Shown: piece after piece, positions 41,471 through 49,681 of the stretch
Position numbering within the stretch: position 1 is the stretch's first letter
How the letters are laid out: each line of letters opens with the position of its first letter
Translations under genes and position numbers: made by a program
Notes under the pieces: model-generated
What the model was told of the DNA's origin: nothing
The model's database searches: none
What the model saw: only the letters and a program-made list of their open reading frames with translations
Source of the DNA: Phaeacidiphilus oryzae TH49
GTDB lineage: Bacteria > Actinomycetota > Actinomycetes > Streptomycetales > Streptomycetaceae
Assembly (NCBI RefSeq): GCF_000744815.1
Contig: NZ_JQMQ01000005.1
Span: 4,100,055 to 4,164,054 of the forward strand
Direction of reading: 5' to 3'
Length of the DNA stretch: 64,000 nucleotides

Positions 41471-43741
41471 TCACAGGGAGCCCGCGTCCTCCGCGGCCCC
41501 CTCCTCGTCTGCCCGCTCCCGCCGGCACACAGCCAGCGCGTCCAGTGCCACCGCGCCCCGCCCGGCGGGCAGCACCGTCAGCGGGTTGATCTCCAGCCCG
41601 GCCAGCCGGTCGCCGACCTCGAAGGCCATCCGCTGCACCCGCATCACCACGTCCACCAGCGCGTCGACGTCCAGCGGCGGTCCGCCCCGCACCCCGTCGA
41701 GCAGCGCCCGGCCGCGCAGCTCGCCGACCATGCGGTGGGCCTCCTCGCAGGTGAACGGCGGCACCCGGACGGCGGTATCGTCGAGCACCTCGACGAGGGT
41801 GCCCCCCATGCCGACGGTGACCACCGGACCGAAGACCGGGTCGTGGCTCAGCCCGACCGCCATCTCCGCGCCGGCGTCCACCATCTGGCAGACAAGTACA
41901 CCGTCCAGTCGGTCTATTCCCGCCGCCCGAGCGTTCTCGGTGAGCTCGCGGTACGCATCGCGTACCTGGCTGGCCGAAGTCAATCCGATCTTGACCAGGC
42001 CGAGTTCGGTCTTGTGCGCGGCGTCCGGCGCGGAGCCCTTCAGCACCACCGGGTAGCCGACGACCCCGGCCGCCCGGACCGCCCCGGCGGCGCTGTTCAC
42101 CAACTGCTCGCGCGGCACCCGGATCCCGTAGGCGCGCAGCAGCTGCTTGGCGGAGACCTCGCTGAGCTGGGTCTGCGCGCCGCCCTCGCCGTCCAGCAGG
42201 CGCAGCGCCTTGGCCTGGCCGGCGCAGGGGGCGGTGGGCGCGTCCTCGAAGGGGCTGCGGTAGCCGGCGGTGAAGCGGTGGTGGTCGAGCCAGGCCCGCA
42301 CGGCCCGTACGCAGTTGCCGAAGGAGCGGAAGGTGGCCACCCGCCGGGAGCCCAGCAGCACCTCCCGGTAGGCCGGTTCGGTGCCGACGGGGGAGCCCCA
42401 GACCACGCAGACCAGCTTGTCGGTGGTCTCGGCGGCGGCCACCAGGTCGGCCACCAGGCGGTCGCTGAGCGGCGGGAAGGGCCCGGTGACGGGGCAGATC
42501 AGCACGCCCACCTCCGGATCGTCCAGCAGCGCGTCGATGATCTTCCGGCCGCGCTCGTCGCCGACCGGATGGCCGCCGCAGTCCACCGGGTTGGAGACGT
42601 CGAGGTAGCCGGGTATCCACTGGTGGAGCTGGGCCTGCCGCTCCGGGGAGAGCCGGGGGAGCGGCAGTCCCGCCGCCGAGGCCAGGTCGGCGAAGTGGGC
42701 GCCGGTGCCGCCGGAGATGGAGTACACCGCGACGCCCTCCGCTCGCGGCGGCTTCGCCCGGGCCAGCAGGGCGGCGGTGTCCTGGAGTTCGTCCAGGCCG
42801 TCCACCCGGACCACGCCGAACTGCCGCATCGCGGCGTCCGCCACCCGGTCCTGGCCGGTGAGCTTCCCGGTGTGGGTGGCGGCCGAGCGGGCGCCGGCGT
42901 CGGTACGGCCGACCTTCACCGCGACCACCGGCACCCCGCGCCGCGCGGCGTGGTCGGCGGCGAGGAGGAACGCCCGGCCGTCCTTGATCCCCTCCAGATA
43001 GGCGGCGATCGCGCCGACCTCGGGCTGGTCGGCGAACCAGCCGAGGAAGTCGGCGACTTCGAGGTCGGCCTCGTTGCCGGTGGGCGCCCAGTGGCTGAGC
43101 CGGATGCCGAGCTGCTGGAGGGCGAAGACCGGGCGGCCCTGGTGGCCGCTCTGCGTGACCAGGGCGATGGCCGGGCCCTCCAGGTCGTCCCGGAAGGTCT
43201 CGAAGGCGTTGAGGTTGGTGTTGGGGCCGAGCAGCCGCAGGCCGGTCGGGGCCTCCTCGATCTGCCGGGCCAGCCGCTCCTGGGCGGCCCGGCCCTCGGC
43301 GCCGGTCTCGGCGAAGCCGCCCGCGAAGGCGACCGCGAACCGGGCCTTGGCCTCGACGAGTTCGGGGATCAGCGGCGCCGGGTCGGCGACCAGCAGCACG
43401 GCCAGGTCGAGGGTGCCGACCTCGTCGGGGAGGTCGGTGACGGAGGAGTAGCAGGTCAGGCCGTCCACCTCGGTGCGGCCGGGGTTGACCGGGTAGAGGC
43501 GGGCGCCGACCCGGTCGGCCCAGGCGCGGAGCTGCCTGGTGATCCCGGTGCTGGGTCTGCCGGGGGTGTCGGAGGCGCCGACGACGGCGACGCTCTCGGG
43601 TCGGAAGAACCGGTCCAGGTCGACCTCGCGGCGCCGGAGCGGGCGCCCTCCGGTATCGGTGGCGTTGTCCGGGTATGCCGAGCCGATCGGGTGGGCTCCC
43701 TGGGCCGCGCGGTCGGCGGTCAGGCGGAACTGGTCCAGCAT
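41471..43741 (-). CDS. NDP-forming acyl-CoA ligase (acetate-CoA ligase family)
   Basis: A 756-residue fusion: CoA-binding domain (FFRPESVAVVGASDTPGRPS), succinyl-CoA-ligase-like flavodoxin domains with the active-site region ATHTGKLTGQDRVADAA, and an ATP-grasp_5 domain at the C-terminus (GYPVVLKGSAPDAAHKTELGLV). It couples nucleoside triphosphate hydrolysis to acyl-CoA formation through a phospho-His. As the third ligase in the regulon it may act on a different acid or on a breakdown product. The regulon palindrome lies 24 bp upstream of its ATG. Confidence 0.9.
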   Translation of the reverse strand: MLDQFRLTADRAAQGAHPIGSAYPDNATDTGGRPLRRREVDLDRFFRPESVAVVGASDTPGRPSTGITRQLRAWADRVGARLYPVNPGRTEVDGLTCYSSVTDLPDEVGTLDLAVLLVADPAPLIPELVEAKARFAVAFAGGFAETGAEGRAAQERLARQIEEAPTGLRLLGPNTNLNAFETFRDDLEGPAIALVTQSGHQGRPVFALQQLGIRLSHWAPTGNEADLEVADFLGWFADQPEVGAIAAYLEGIKDGRAFLLAADHAARRGVPVVAVKVGRTDAGARSAATHTGKLTGQDRVADAAMRQFGVVRVDGLDELQDTAALLARAKPPRAEGVAVYSISGGTGAHFADLASAAGLPLPRLSPERQAQLHQWIPGYLDVSNPVDCGGHPVGDERGRKIIDALLDDPEVGVLICPVTGPFPPLSDRLVADLVAAAETTDKLVCVVWGSPVGTEPAYREVLLGSRRVATFRSFGNCVRAVRAWLDHHRFTAGYRSPFEDAPTAPCAGQAKALRLLDGEGGAQTQLSEVSAKQLLRAYGIRVPREQLVNSAAGAVRAAGVVGYPVVLKGSAPDAAHKTELGLVKIGLTSASQVRDAYRELTENARAAGIDRLDGVLVCQMVDAGAEMAVGLSHDPVFGPVVTVGMGGTLVEVLDDTAVRVPPFTCEEAHRMVGELRGRALLDGVRGGPPLDVDALVDVVMRVQRMAFEVGDRLAGLEINPLTVLPAGRGAVALDALAVCRRERADEEGAAEDAGSL

Positions 43742-43764
43742 CGGTGGTTGCCCCCAATCCCCGA

Positions 43765-43785
43765 AATCTGACGGACCATCAGATT
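43765..43785. promoter_or_regulatory. Regulon palindrome 3, upstream of NDP-forming ligase
   Basis: AATCTGACGGACCATCAGATT, core CTGACGGACCATCAG at 43768-43782, one mismatch between arms. The flanking AATCT/AGATT extends the symmetry as at 33461. Confidence 0.72.
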
Positions 43786-43837
43786 ACCGAGTGGTCAAGC
43801 TGCCGGAAAGGGGGCGGAACGCCTGGAGAGCAGGAAA

Positions 43838-43852
43838 CTGACACACCGTCAG
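43838..43852. promoter_or_regulatory. Regulon palindrome 4, CTGACACACCGTCAG
   Basis: Second copy in the same gap, 70 bp from palindrome 3. Identical to the copy at 46340-46354. One half is consensus, the other has AC for GG. Confidence 0.65.
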
Positions 43853-44062
43853 GTCGTCCGAGGGGGAGGGAGTGAGGGGTGTGAGCTTGGCCACAAACGC
43901 TCCGGCATACGGGGGAGGCGTGGAGGCTCCCGGGGTCGGATGTTCGGGAGAGAGGTAGCGTGACGGGACGACACAGCCCTGATCGCAAATCGATCGACCG
44001 CCCGAACCCGTATCCGAACGCAACGCGCGAGCAGGCGCGTTCACGACCGACCACGGAGCAGC

Positions 44063-44962
44063 ATGTCCCGCCACGCCCGTTCCGCCGCAGACTCCCGGGC
44101 CGCCCGCAGGGCCTCCCGCAAGGGGCCCCGCGGCGCGATGGTCGGCTGGGGCGCCGCCGCGGTGGTCGTGCTGACGGCGGCCGGCGGCACCGTCCAGGCG
44201 GCGACCGGCCACCACATCCCGGGGCTGGGCGCCCTCGACGAACTCTCCGCCGGCGGCGGCTCGGGCGGTTCGGGCGGTGCCGCGGCGGCGGCCCCGGTCC
44301 TGCCCGACGGCCGCAGCGCCTCCGCGCACCAGGCCGCGATGGACGGCGGCCCCCGGCCGACCGTCACCGGCTACGCCTCGATACCCGGCGTCGGAGCGGC
44401 CTTCGCCAAGCGGATACCGTCCGACAGCCGCCAGGTCGTCCTGATGAGCGGGGCCGGCCGGAACAAGAACACCGGCACCCTCACCCTCTGGACCAGGAAC
44501 GCGCAGGGGCGCTGGACGGCCGGCCCGTCCTGGCCCGCGCGGAACGCGCTGCGCGGCTGGACCACCGACCACCACCTCGACGACCTCCGAAGCCCGATCG
44601 GGGTCTACTCGCTCACCGACGCGGGCGGCCTGAAGGCCAATCCGGGCACCAGCCTCCCGTACGACCACTCCTCGTCGTTCGTGGCGGTGGGCCGGGGATT
44701 CGAAGGCGAGTCGCTCGCCGGGGCGTTCGACTACGTGGTGGCCATCGACTACAACCACGTGGCCGGGAGCTCGCCGCTGGACGCGCGCCGCCCGATGGGC
44801 GAGGACCGCGGGGGCGGCATCTGGCTGCATGTGGACCACGGGGGTCCGACGCATGGCTGCGTGGCCCTCCCCGAGCCCGACATCAAGCGCCTCCTCACCG
44901 AGCTGGACCCCGCCGCCCACCCCGTGATCGTCATGGGCGACGCGTCCACGCTGGCAGCGTGA
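44063..44962 (+). CDS. L,D-transpeptidase-like (YkuD) exported protein
   Basis: A 299-residue protein with a basic N-terminus, one signal/anchor helix (about 26-46), a Gly/Ser-rich linker and a C-terminal YkuD-type catalytic domain. The motif is GIWLHVDHGGPTHGCVAL, with His264 and nucleophile Cys266. L,D-transpeptidases make 3-3 crosslinks in peptidoglycan or attach proteins outside the membrane. The conserved Arg/Asn after Cys is replaced by hydrophobics, so some divergence from classical YkuD exists. ATG at 44063 follows CGGAGCAGC. Confidence 0.82.
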   Translation: MSRHARSAADSRAARRASRKGPRGAMVGWGAAAVVVLTAAGGTVQAATGHHIPGLGALDELSAGGGSGGSGGAAAAAPVLPDGRSASAHQAAMDGGPRPTVTGYASIPGVGAAFAKRIPSDSRQVVLMSGAGRNKNTGTLTLWTRNAQGRWTAGPSWPARNALRGWTTDHHLDDLRSPIGVYSLTDAGGLKANPGTSLPYDHSSSFVAVGRGFEGESLAGAFDYVVAIDYNHVAGSSPLDARRPMGEDRGGGIWLHVDHGGPTHGCVALPEPDIKRLLTELDPAAHPVIVMGDASTLAA

Positions 44963-44995
44963 CCCGCCGCGCAACTCGCGCCGTAGGCGCCCTTC

Positions 44996-45126
44996 AGGGG
45001 CCCGGGGAACTGCGCGCCCGGCCGTCTGCGGCGGGGTGCTCGGCGACGGCCGCTGCGTTGCAACCCGTTCTCCGTCGCCGCCTGCGGCAGTGTGCCGCGC
45101 TGGCCGCGCAGTTCCCCGCGCCCCTT
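44996..45126. repeat. Palindromic intergenic repeat, copy 1
   Basis: Starts AGGGGCCCGGGGAACTGCGCG and ends CGCGCAGTTCCCCGCGCCCCTT, 131 bp, with an internal GTTGCAACCCG segment as in the element at 40651. Arms pair almost perfectly (one change in the left arm). Confidence 0.85.
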
Positions 45127-45195
45127 GAGTCGCTCCGCAACTCGGCCTGCGCCGCAGGGTTGCTGCGCAACGCGCCCGTGCCGTAGGCGCCCTCC

Positions 45196-45326
45196 AGGGG
45201 CGCGGGGAACTGCGCGCCCGGCCGTCTGCGGCGGGGTGCTCGGCGACGGTCGCTGGGTTGCAATCCGGACTCCGTTGCCGCCTGCGGCTGTGTGCGGTGC
45301 TGGCCGCGCAGTTCCTCGCGCCCCTT
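45196..45326. repeat. Palindromic intergenic repeat, copy 2
   Basis: 131 bp, exactly 200 bp after copy 1, with the same arms (right arm TTCCTCGCG instead of TTCCCCGCG) and GTTGCAATCCGG in the centre. The 70-bp spacer to copy 1 is also repeated in part before copy 3 (GCTCCGCAACTCGG). Confidence 0.85.
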
Positions 45327-45355
45327 GAGTTGCTCCGCAACTCGGGCTGCGCCGC

Positions 45356-45475
45356 AGGGGCGCGGGGAACTGCGCGCCCGGCCGCCTGTGGCGCGGTGCT
45401 CGGCGGCGGCCGCTGCGTTGCAGCCCGTTCTCCGTTGCCGCCTGCGGCAGTGTGTCGCGCAGTTCCTCGCGCCCT
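45356..45475. repeat. Palindromic intergenic repeat, copy 3
   Basis: About 120 bp, 160 bp after copy 2. Left arm AGGGGCGCGGGGAACTGCGCG is consensus; the right arm has lost one C and the preceding segment is shorter, so this copy is the most eroded. It ends about 105 bp before the toxin start. Confidence 0.8.
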
Positions 45476-45579
45476 TGAGTTGTCGCGCGCGTCAGGGCGG
45501 CAGCTGACGGGGCGTAGGAAACGCCGCCGCCCGGGTGACGGTCGCGCCGAAGCTCCGGCGCAGCCGGGATGCTCGGGGG

Positions 45580-46266
45580 GTGATCAAGATCTCTCGGGCC
45601 CGCGCCCTCCTCGCCTCCGGCGCGCTCGCTCTCGCCGGCCTGTTCAGCACCGCCGCCGCCGCGGCGCCCGCGCCCGCGACCGCCCACGCCCCCGCGCTCA
45701 CCGTCCCCGCCCCGCCGACCGCCGCCGACCTCCTCTGCCCGCGGATCGCGGACCCGCTGGCCGCCGCCGCGGACCGCCGGGTGGACGTCCGGCGGATCAC
45801 CCCCGCGCCGGTCTACCGCACCACCTGCGACGAGCTGTACCGCGCGGACGGCCGCGGCCCGGACGTCGTCTTCGCCGAGGGCTTCCAGCCGAAGGCCCCG
45901 ATCAACGGCCAGTACGACGTGGCCTCCTACGTGGACCGCAACCAGCCGTCCCCGTACGTCTCCACGACCTACGACCACGACCTGTACAAGAAGTGGAAGT
46001 CGGCCTGGAACTACTACATCGACGCCCCCGGCGGCATCGACGTCAACAAGACCATCGGCACCACCCACCGCTGGGCCTTCCAGCACGAGGTGGCCTTCCC
46101 CGGCGGCGTGGCCAGCCGCTACATCGTCGGCGCCTGCCCGGTGAACACCGAGACCCGCACCGAGATCCTGCCGGACTGCGTCCGCAACCCGGAGTACCTC
46201 CCCTGGCACCTGCTGCCCGCGGCCTTCCCCACCGCGTACGCGCCGTACGCGCCGGCCTCCCGCTGA
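45580..46266 (+). CDS. Secreted scabin/ScARP-like mono-ADP-ribosyltransferase toxin
   Basis: A 228-residue exported enzyme. The GTG at 45580 opens a signal peptide (MIKISRARALLASGALALAG, cleavage after an Ala run). The mature part shows the R-S-E layout of the pierisin/scabin group: VYRTTCDELYRADGRGPDVVF (Arg80), SPYVSTTYDHDLYKKW (Ser128-Thr-Thr) and FQHEVAFPGG (Gln168-His-Glu170, the QxE catalytic motif), with GGIDVNKTIG before it. Four Cys can form two disulfides. Known relatives, scabin of S. scabies and ScARP of S. coelicolor, modify guanine bases of DNA or nucleotides. An immunity gene is not evident; secretion may make one unnecessary. Confidence 0.85.
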   Translation: MIKISRARALLASGALALAGLFSTAAAAAPAPATAHAPALTVPAPPTAADLLCPRIADPLAAAADRRVDVRRITPAPVYRTTCDELYRADGRGPDVVFAEGFQPKAPINGQYDVASYVDRNQPSPYVSTTYDHDLYKKWKSAWNYYIDAPGGIDVNKTIGTTHRWAFQHEVAFPGGVASRYIVGACPVNTETRTEILPDCVRNPEYLPWHLLPAAFPTAYAPYAPASR

Positions 46267-46311
46267 CCTCTCCGCCAACGCGGCCGACCGGCGCCTTGCC
46301 TTCGCGAGGAA

Positions 46312-46326
46312 CTGACGGTACATCAG
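46312..46326. promoter_or_regulatory. Regulon palindrome 5, CTGACGGTACATCAG
   Basis: First of two palindromes directly upstream of an acyl-CoA dehydrogenase; centre 28 bp from the next. Confidence 0.68.
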
Positions 46327-46339
46327 ATCCCACGGAGAA

Positions 46340-46354
46340 CTGACACACCGTCAG
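46340..46354. promoter_or_regulatory. Regulon palindrome 6, CTGACACACCGTCAG
   Basis: Ends 12 bp before the ATG of the acyl-CoA dehydrogenase gene, so a bound repressor would cover the ribosome-binding or transcription start region. Same sequence as palindrome 4. Confidence 0.68.
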
Positions 46355-46366
46355 GTTGGAGACCGG

Positions 46367-47578
46367 ATGGACGCCGAGCTCAGCCCCGAACAGGACGAGA
46401 TCCGCCGCACCCTGCGCGATCTCCTCGCGAAGCACTGCACCAGCGACGCCCTCCGGGCCGCCGCCGACTCCCCGGCAGGCCACGACCCCGAACTCTGGAG
46501 CCGCCTGACCGCACTCGGCCTCCCCGGCCTCCTCCAGCCCGCCGAGCTCGGCGGCCTCGACCTGACCCCGGTCGACCTCGCCGTCGTCGCCGAGGAGACC
46601 GGCCGGGCCCTGCTCCCGGCCCCGCTCCTCGGCGGCTGGCTGGCCGCCTCTGCCCTCACCGAGGCCGCCGCCCCCGCGCTCACCGCCCCCGCGCTCACCA
46701 CCCCCGCAGTCACCGTCCCCGCCTCCGCCGAAGCGGCGTCGGCGCGGGCCCGCCTCGCCTCCGGCGCGGCGACCGGCGCCCTCTGCCTGGCCGAGACCGT
46801 CGCCGCCCTCCCCGCCGCGCCGGCGTCCGCCGGCGGAGGCCGGGCCGGCGGCCTCCAGGCCCGCCCCGCCCCCGAGGGACCGGAGGGCGGCTGGCTCCTC
46901 TACGGCGAGGCCCCCACCGTCCTCGATGGCGCCGCCGCCGACCTCCTCGTGGTCACCGCGCACACCGGCGGCTACCCCCGCTCCCGCAGCGTCCTGCTGC
47001 TGGTGGACGGCGGCGCCCCCGGCGTCCGCAGGACCCGGCTGCCCGCGCTGGACGACACCCGGAGCCTCGCCCGGGTGGAGTTCCGCGACGCCCCCGCCGC
47101 CCTGCTGGCCGACCCGGCCCCGGACCCGGCGGCCGGCACCGCCGCCCTGGCCGCCGTCGCCGTCGCCGCGCAGGCCGTCGGCGCCGCCCGGGAGTCGCTG
47201 GGCCGCGCGGTCGAGCACGCCCGCACCCGCGAGCAGTTCGGCCGGCCGATCGGCGCCAACCAGGCCCTGGCGCACGCCCTCGCCGACGTCCATGTCGCCG
47301 TGCAGAGCGCCCGCGCCACCGTCCTCCACGCGGCCTGGTCGCTCTCCGTGGCCGAACCCGACCCCACCGACCCCGCGCTGGCCCTCGCCGCCGCCCTGGA
47401 CGCCCAGACCCTGGCCGCCGGCACCGCGATCCAGGTGCACGGCGGGCTGGGCATCACCTGGGAGCACGACGCCCAGCTCTTCTACAAGCGGGCCGCCGCC
47501 GACGAGCTCCTCTTCGGCCCCGCGCACGCCCTCCGGGCCCGCGCGGCGGACGCCGCCGGCCTCCTCGCCGACCTCTGA
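46367..47578 (+). CDS. Acyl-CoA dehydrogenase
   Basis: A 403-residue ACAD beginning MDAELSPEQDEIRRTLRDLL. The middle domain is short and interrupted by an Ala/Thr/Pro-rich stretch (about 100-130, repeats of APALT and TVPAS). The C-terminal domain has EHARTREQFGRPIGANQALAHALADV and IQVHGGLGITWEHDAQLFYKRAAADELLFG. This short-ACAD pattern matches the partner subunit at 30000 more than the full-length enzymes. It has two regulon palindromes immediately upstream. The next gene is 84 bp away. Confidence 0.88.
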   Translation: MDAELSPEQDEIRRTLRDLLAKHCTSDALRAAADSPAGHDPELWSRLTALGLPGLLQPAELGGLDLTPVDLAVVAEETGRALLPAPLLGGWLAASALTEAAAPALTAPALTTPAVTVPASAEAASARARLASGAATGALCLAETVAALPAAPASAGGGRAGGLQARPAPEGPEGGWLLYGEAPTVLDGAAADLLVVTAHTGGYPRSRSVLLLVDGGAPGVRRTRLPALDDTRSLARVEFRDAPAALLADPAPDPAAGTAALAAVAVAAQAVGAARESLGRAVEHARTREQFGRPIGANQALAHALADVHVAVQSARATVLHAAWSLSVAEPDPTDPALALAAALDAQTLAAGTAIQVHGGLGITWEHDAQLFYKRAAADELLFGPAHALRARAADAAGLLADL

Positions 47579-47662
47579 GCAGGCCCCGAGGCCCCCGAGG
47601 CCGCCGAGACCCCGTGGCCCCGAGCCACCGACCCCCGCCCCCGCCACCCCAAGGGAGACGCC

Positions 47663-48238
47663 ATGCCTGACCCCTCGTCGAGCAGCAGAGCTACGGCCGC
47701 CAGGGACGCCTTCGTGCAGAGGGTCTCCTCCAGCCGGGCCTTCGCCGCGATCGCGCCGCGGGTCCTGCCGCATCTGGACCGCGCGGTCCACCAGCTCAGC
47801 AACGGGAAGGTGATGATCAGCCAGTACATGCTGCCGTCGCTGTTCCTGACCACCACCGGCCGGCGCAGCGGCGCCCCCAGGGTCACCCCGCTGGCCTGCC
47901 TTCCCGAGCCGGAGACCGGGACGATCCTGGTGGTCGGCTCCAACTTCGGCCGCCCCCGGCATCCGGCCTGGACCGGAAACCTGCTGGCGGAGCCGGAGGC
48001 GCGGGCGGAGCACAGGGGCCGGACCTTCCCGGTCCGGGCCCGGCTGCTGGAGGGCGACCAGCGCGAGGAGGCCTGGCAGAAGCTGCTGCGGATGTGGCCG
48101 CCGTACGCGACCTACCAGAAGCGCGTCGACCGGCAGCTGCGGATCTTCCGCCTGACCCCGTCCGACGGGGCCGAGGCGGCGGGCGCGAGCGAAGGAGTGG
48201 GCGCGGGCGAGGCCGCGGGCGAGGCCGGACAGGATTGA
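47663..48238 (+). CDS. Nitroreductase/deazaflavin-dependent oxidoreductase (DDN-like)
   Basis: A 191-residue split-barrel protein of the PF04075 family, which uses F420 in mycobacteria and streptomycetes. Conserved blocks: LFLTTTGRRSGAPRVTPLACLP, ILVVGSNFGRPRHPAWTGNLLAEPEA and REEAWQKLLRMWPPYATYQKRVDR. It reduces enones, quinones or nitro compounds with reduced deazaflavin. AAGGGAG precedes the ATG. The C-terminal 20 residues are Glu/Ala/Gly-rich. Probably transcribed with the acyl-CoA dehydrogenase upstream. Confidence 0.88.
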   Translation: MPDPSSSSRATAARDAFVQRVSSSRAFAAIAPRVLPHLDRAVHQLSNGKVMISQYMLPSLFLTTTGRRSGAPRVTPLACLPEPETGTILVVGSNFGRPRHPAWTGNLLAEPEARAEHRGRTFPVRARLLEGDQREEAWQKLLRMWPPYATYQKRVDRQLRIFRLTPSDGAEAAGASEGVGAGEAAGEAGQD

Positions 48239-48455
48239 GGGCGGCCTCCCGCCGCTGCGGAAAGCCGCCCTGTGGACGGTTGGCGCGCATCGTTCCCCAG
48301 CGCCCGAGGAGGCTCGGGCGGGGAAGACCCCAATCCGGCGTACCTCCCCCGAGGCACGCCCGGCGCGGGACCCGGCCGGACAGGATGCCGGGCTGCGCGC
48401 GACGTGCGGGCGGTCGGTCCGATCCGATCGCCGCCGCGGTCTTGCCCGACGCCGT

Positions 48456-49103
48456 CTACTTCGGCGGCTTCTTGCCGGTCATGCCGAGGCAGACCAGCAG
48501 GGCCAGGTTGGGCTTGAGCTCCTTGGCCTTCACGCCGGCCGACTCGAAGCCCTTCTGGTGCTCGGCCACCGCGGCGAGCATGGCCACCAGCGAGCCGGCG
48601 ACCGCCGGTGCGCTGACGGACTTCTCCACCTTGCCGGAGGACTGGAGCGACTTCAGGCCGTCGGTCAGTGCGTTGGTGACCGCGGTGAGGATCTTCTGGC
48701 GGATCTTGAAGAACCGCTTGTCCCCTTCCGCGGCACCGAGCGCCACCACTCGCAGGATCGGCTCGTTGTCGGCCCAGAAGGTGAAGAACCCGTCCACCAG
48801 GTCCTCTGCCGTCTGATAGCCGGACTTGCCGACCCATGACTTGTCGGAGGCGAGGTCCTTGAGGACCGACCCCTCCTTGGCCACATCGTCCGCGATCTCG
48901 AGAACGGCGCCCTCGACATCGGGGAAGTACTGGTAGAACGTTGCGGGGGAGGTACCCGCCATCCGGGCGACGTCGATGACCTTGACGTCCCGGTACGGCG
49001 ACGTGCTGAGCATCTCGCGGAGGTTGTCCAGCAGCTTCTGCCGGGTGGCCTGACCGCGTCGCCCGGCGACGCGACCGTCGACGGTGCGAACTTGTCCTGT
49101 CAT
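48456..49103 (-). CDS. TetR family regulator, candidate master of the palindrome regulon
   Basis: A 215-residue protein: N-terminal TetR HTH (about 15-65, with DVARMAGTSPATFYQYFPD) and a helical C-terminal domain ending LLVCLGMTGKKPPK. It is the only TetR gene within the CoA-catabolic stretch and not paired with a single enzyme. The sequence at its start, CTGTCATGCCGTCAG (49097-49111), keeps one consensus half-site of the regulon palindrome, and a swapped palindrome CCGTCAG-G-CTGACGG lies 50 bp upstream. I infer that it is the regulon repressor and autoregulated; an acyl-CoA inducer is likely. Confidence 0.88.
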   Translation of the reverse strand: MTGQVRTVDGRVAGRRGQATRQKLLDNLREMLSTSPYRDVKVIDVARMAGTSPATFYQYFPDVEGAVLEIADDVAKEGSVLKDLASDKSWVGKSGYQTAEDLVDGFFTFWADNEPILRVVALGAAEGDKRFFKIRQKILTAVTNALTDGLKSLQSSGKVEKSVSAPAVAGSLVAMLAAVAEHQKGFESAGVKAKELKPNLALLVCLGMTGKKPPK

Positions 49104-49111
49104 GCCGTCAG
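49097..49111. promoter_or_regulatory. Degenerate regulon half-site at the TetR start codon
   Basis: CTGTCATGCCGTCAG: right half CCGTCAG consensus, left half degenerate. It overlaps the ATG (complement of 49101-49103). Confidence 0.4.
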
Positions 49112-49681
49112 TTTACCTAGCCAAGATCCGGGCGCGATCCGGCGGTGGAACCGGATGCGCCGTCAGGCTGACGGCCCGTCGGACGCCCGGAGGCCCCTTC
49201 TCACCGGCGGTTCCGGCCCTCCGGCGGCCCTCCTGACGGCCTCCCGGCCGCCCTTCCGGCGCCGCCCCCGGCGCGAGGGATCAGGACACCCGTTCGAGTG
49301 GCCGATCGCTTCCGGACCGCCGGACCGCCAGCCCGCCGGGCCGCCGCCCCGCCGCCTCGGCCCCCGCTGGGCGGTTGTCCGAGGCTGCCGCGGGTACCCC
49401 GGCTGTGACCGCGCTGTGGACGAGGACGCCGTTTCCCCACCGTTCCTCACCACTCCACCCGGCCTCCAGCCGAACTCCCCGTCAACTCCGTTACCGGACG
49501 AGCGGGTTCGGTTTCGGCGGGGGCGCTCGGCCGCGGCCGCGCGTGTGGGGCCGGTGAAGCAACGGTGAAGGCGCGTCCGGCGCGCTGGGGGGCGGTTGGC
49601 CCGGAGGCCCGGCGGCAGGGGAGAATCGCCGGGGCAGCCGGGGAGCCACGGGGGAGCCGCGGGGGGAAGGAGCCAGGGAAC
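49104..49681. other. Intergenic region between TetR and kinase genes
   Basis: 578 bp, divergent. It contains the swapped palindrome at 49159-49175. The kinase leader (49560-49680) is G-rich with several GGGGAGCC-type repeats. No gene is supportable. Confidence 0.5.
49159..49175. promoter_or_regulatory. Inverted-order palindrome GCCGTCAG-G-CTGACGGC
   Basis: Same half-sites as the regulon palindrome but in swapped order (CCGTCAG first, CTGACGG second), 8-bp arms. 56 bp upstream of the TetR start. Confidence 0.45.

Larger units (their letters stand above)
43742..44062. other. Intergenic control region with two regulon palindromes
   Basis: 321 bp between the divergent NDP-forming ligase and L,D-transpeptidase genes. 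It contains regulon palindromes at 43765-43785 and 43838-43852. A 28-codon frame from a GTG at 43871 preceded by GAGGGA is possible but unsupported. Confidence 0.5.
44963..45579. other. Repeat-filled gap before the ADP-ribosyltransferase gene
   Basis: 617 bp occupied by three consecutive palindromic repeat units (44996-45126, 45196-45326, 45356-45475) and the toxin gene leader. No gene is supportable. Confidence 0.7.

Noticed and set aside
43871..43957. 28-codon frame from GTG after the regulon palindromes
   Set aside because: It has a possible ribosome-binding site but no recognisable sequence; too short to support.
44996..45475. CRISPR-like array
   Set aside because: Units are 120-131 bp, palindromic and unevenly spaced, with related rather than unique spacers, and no cas genes are near.
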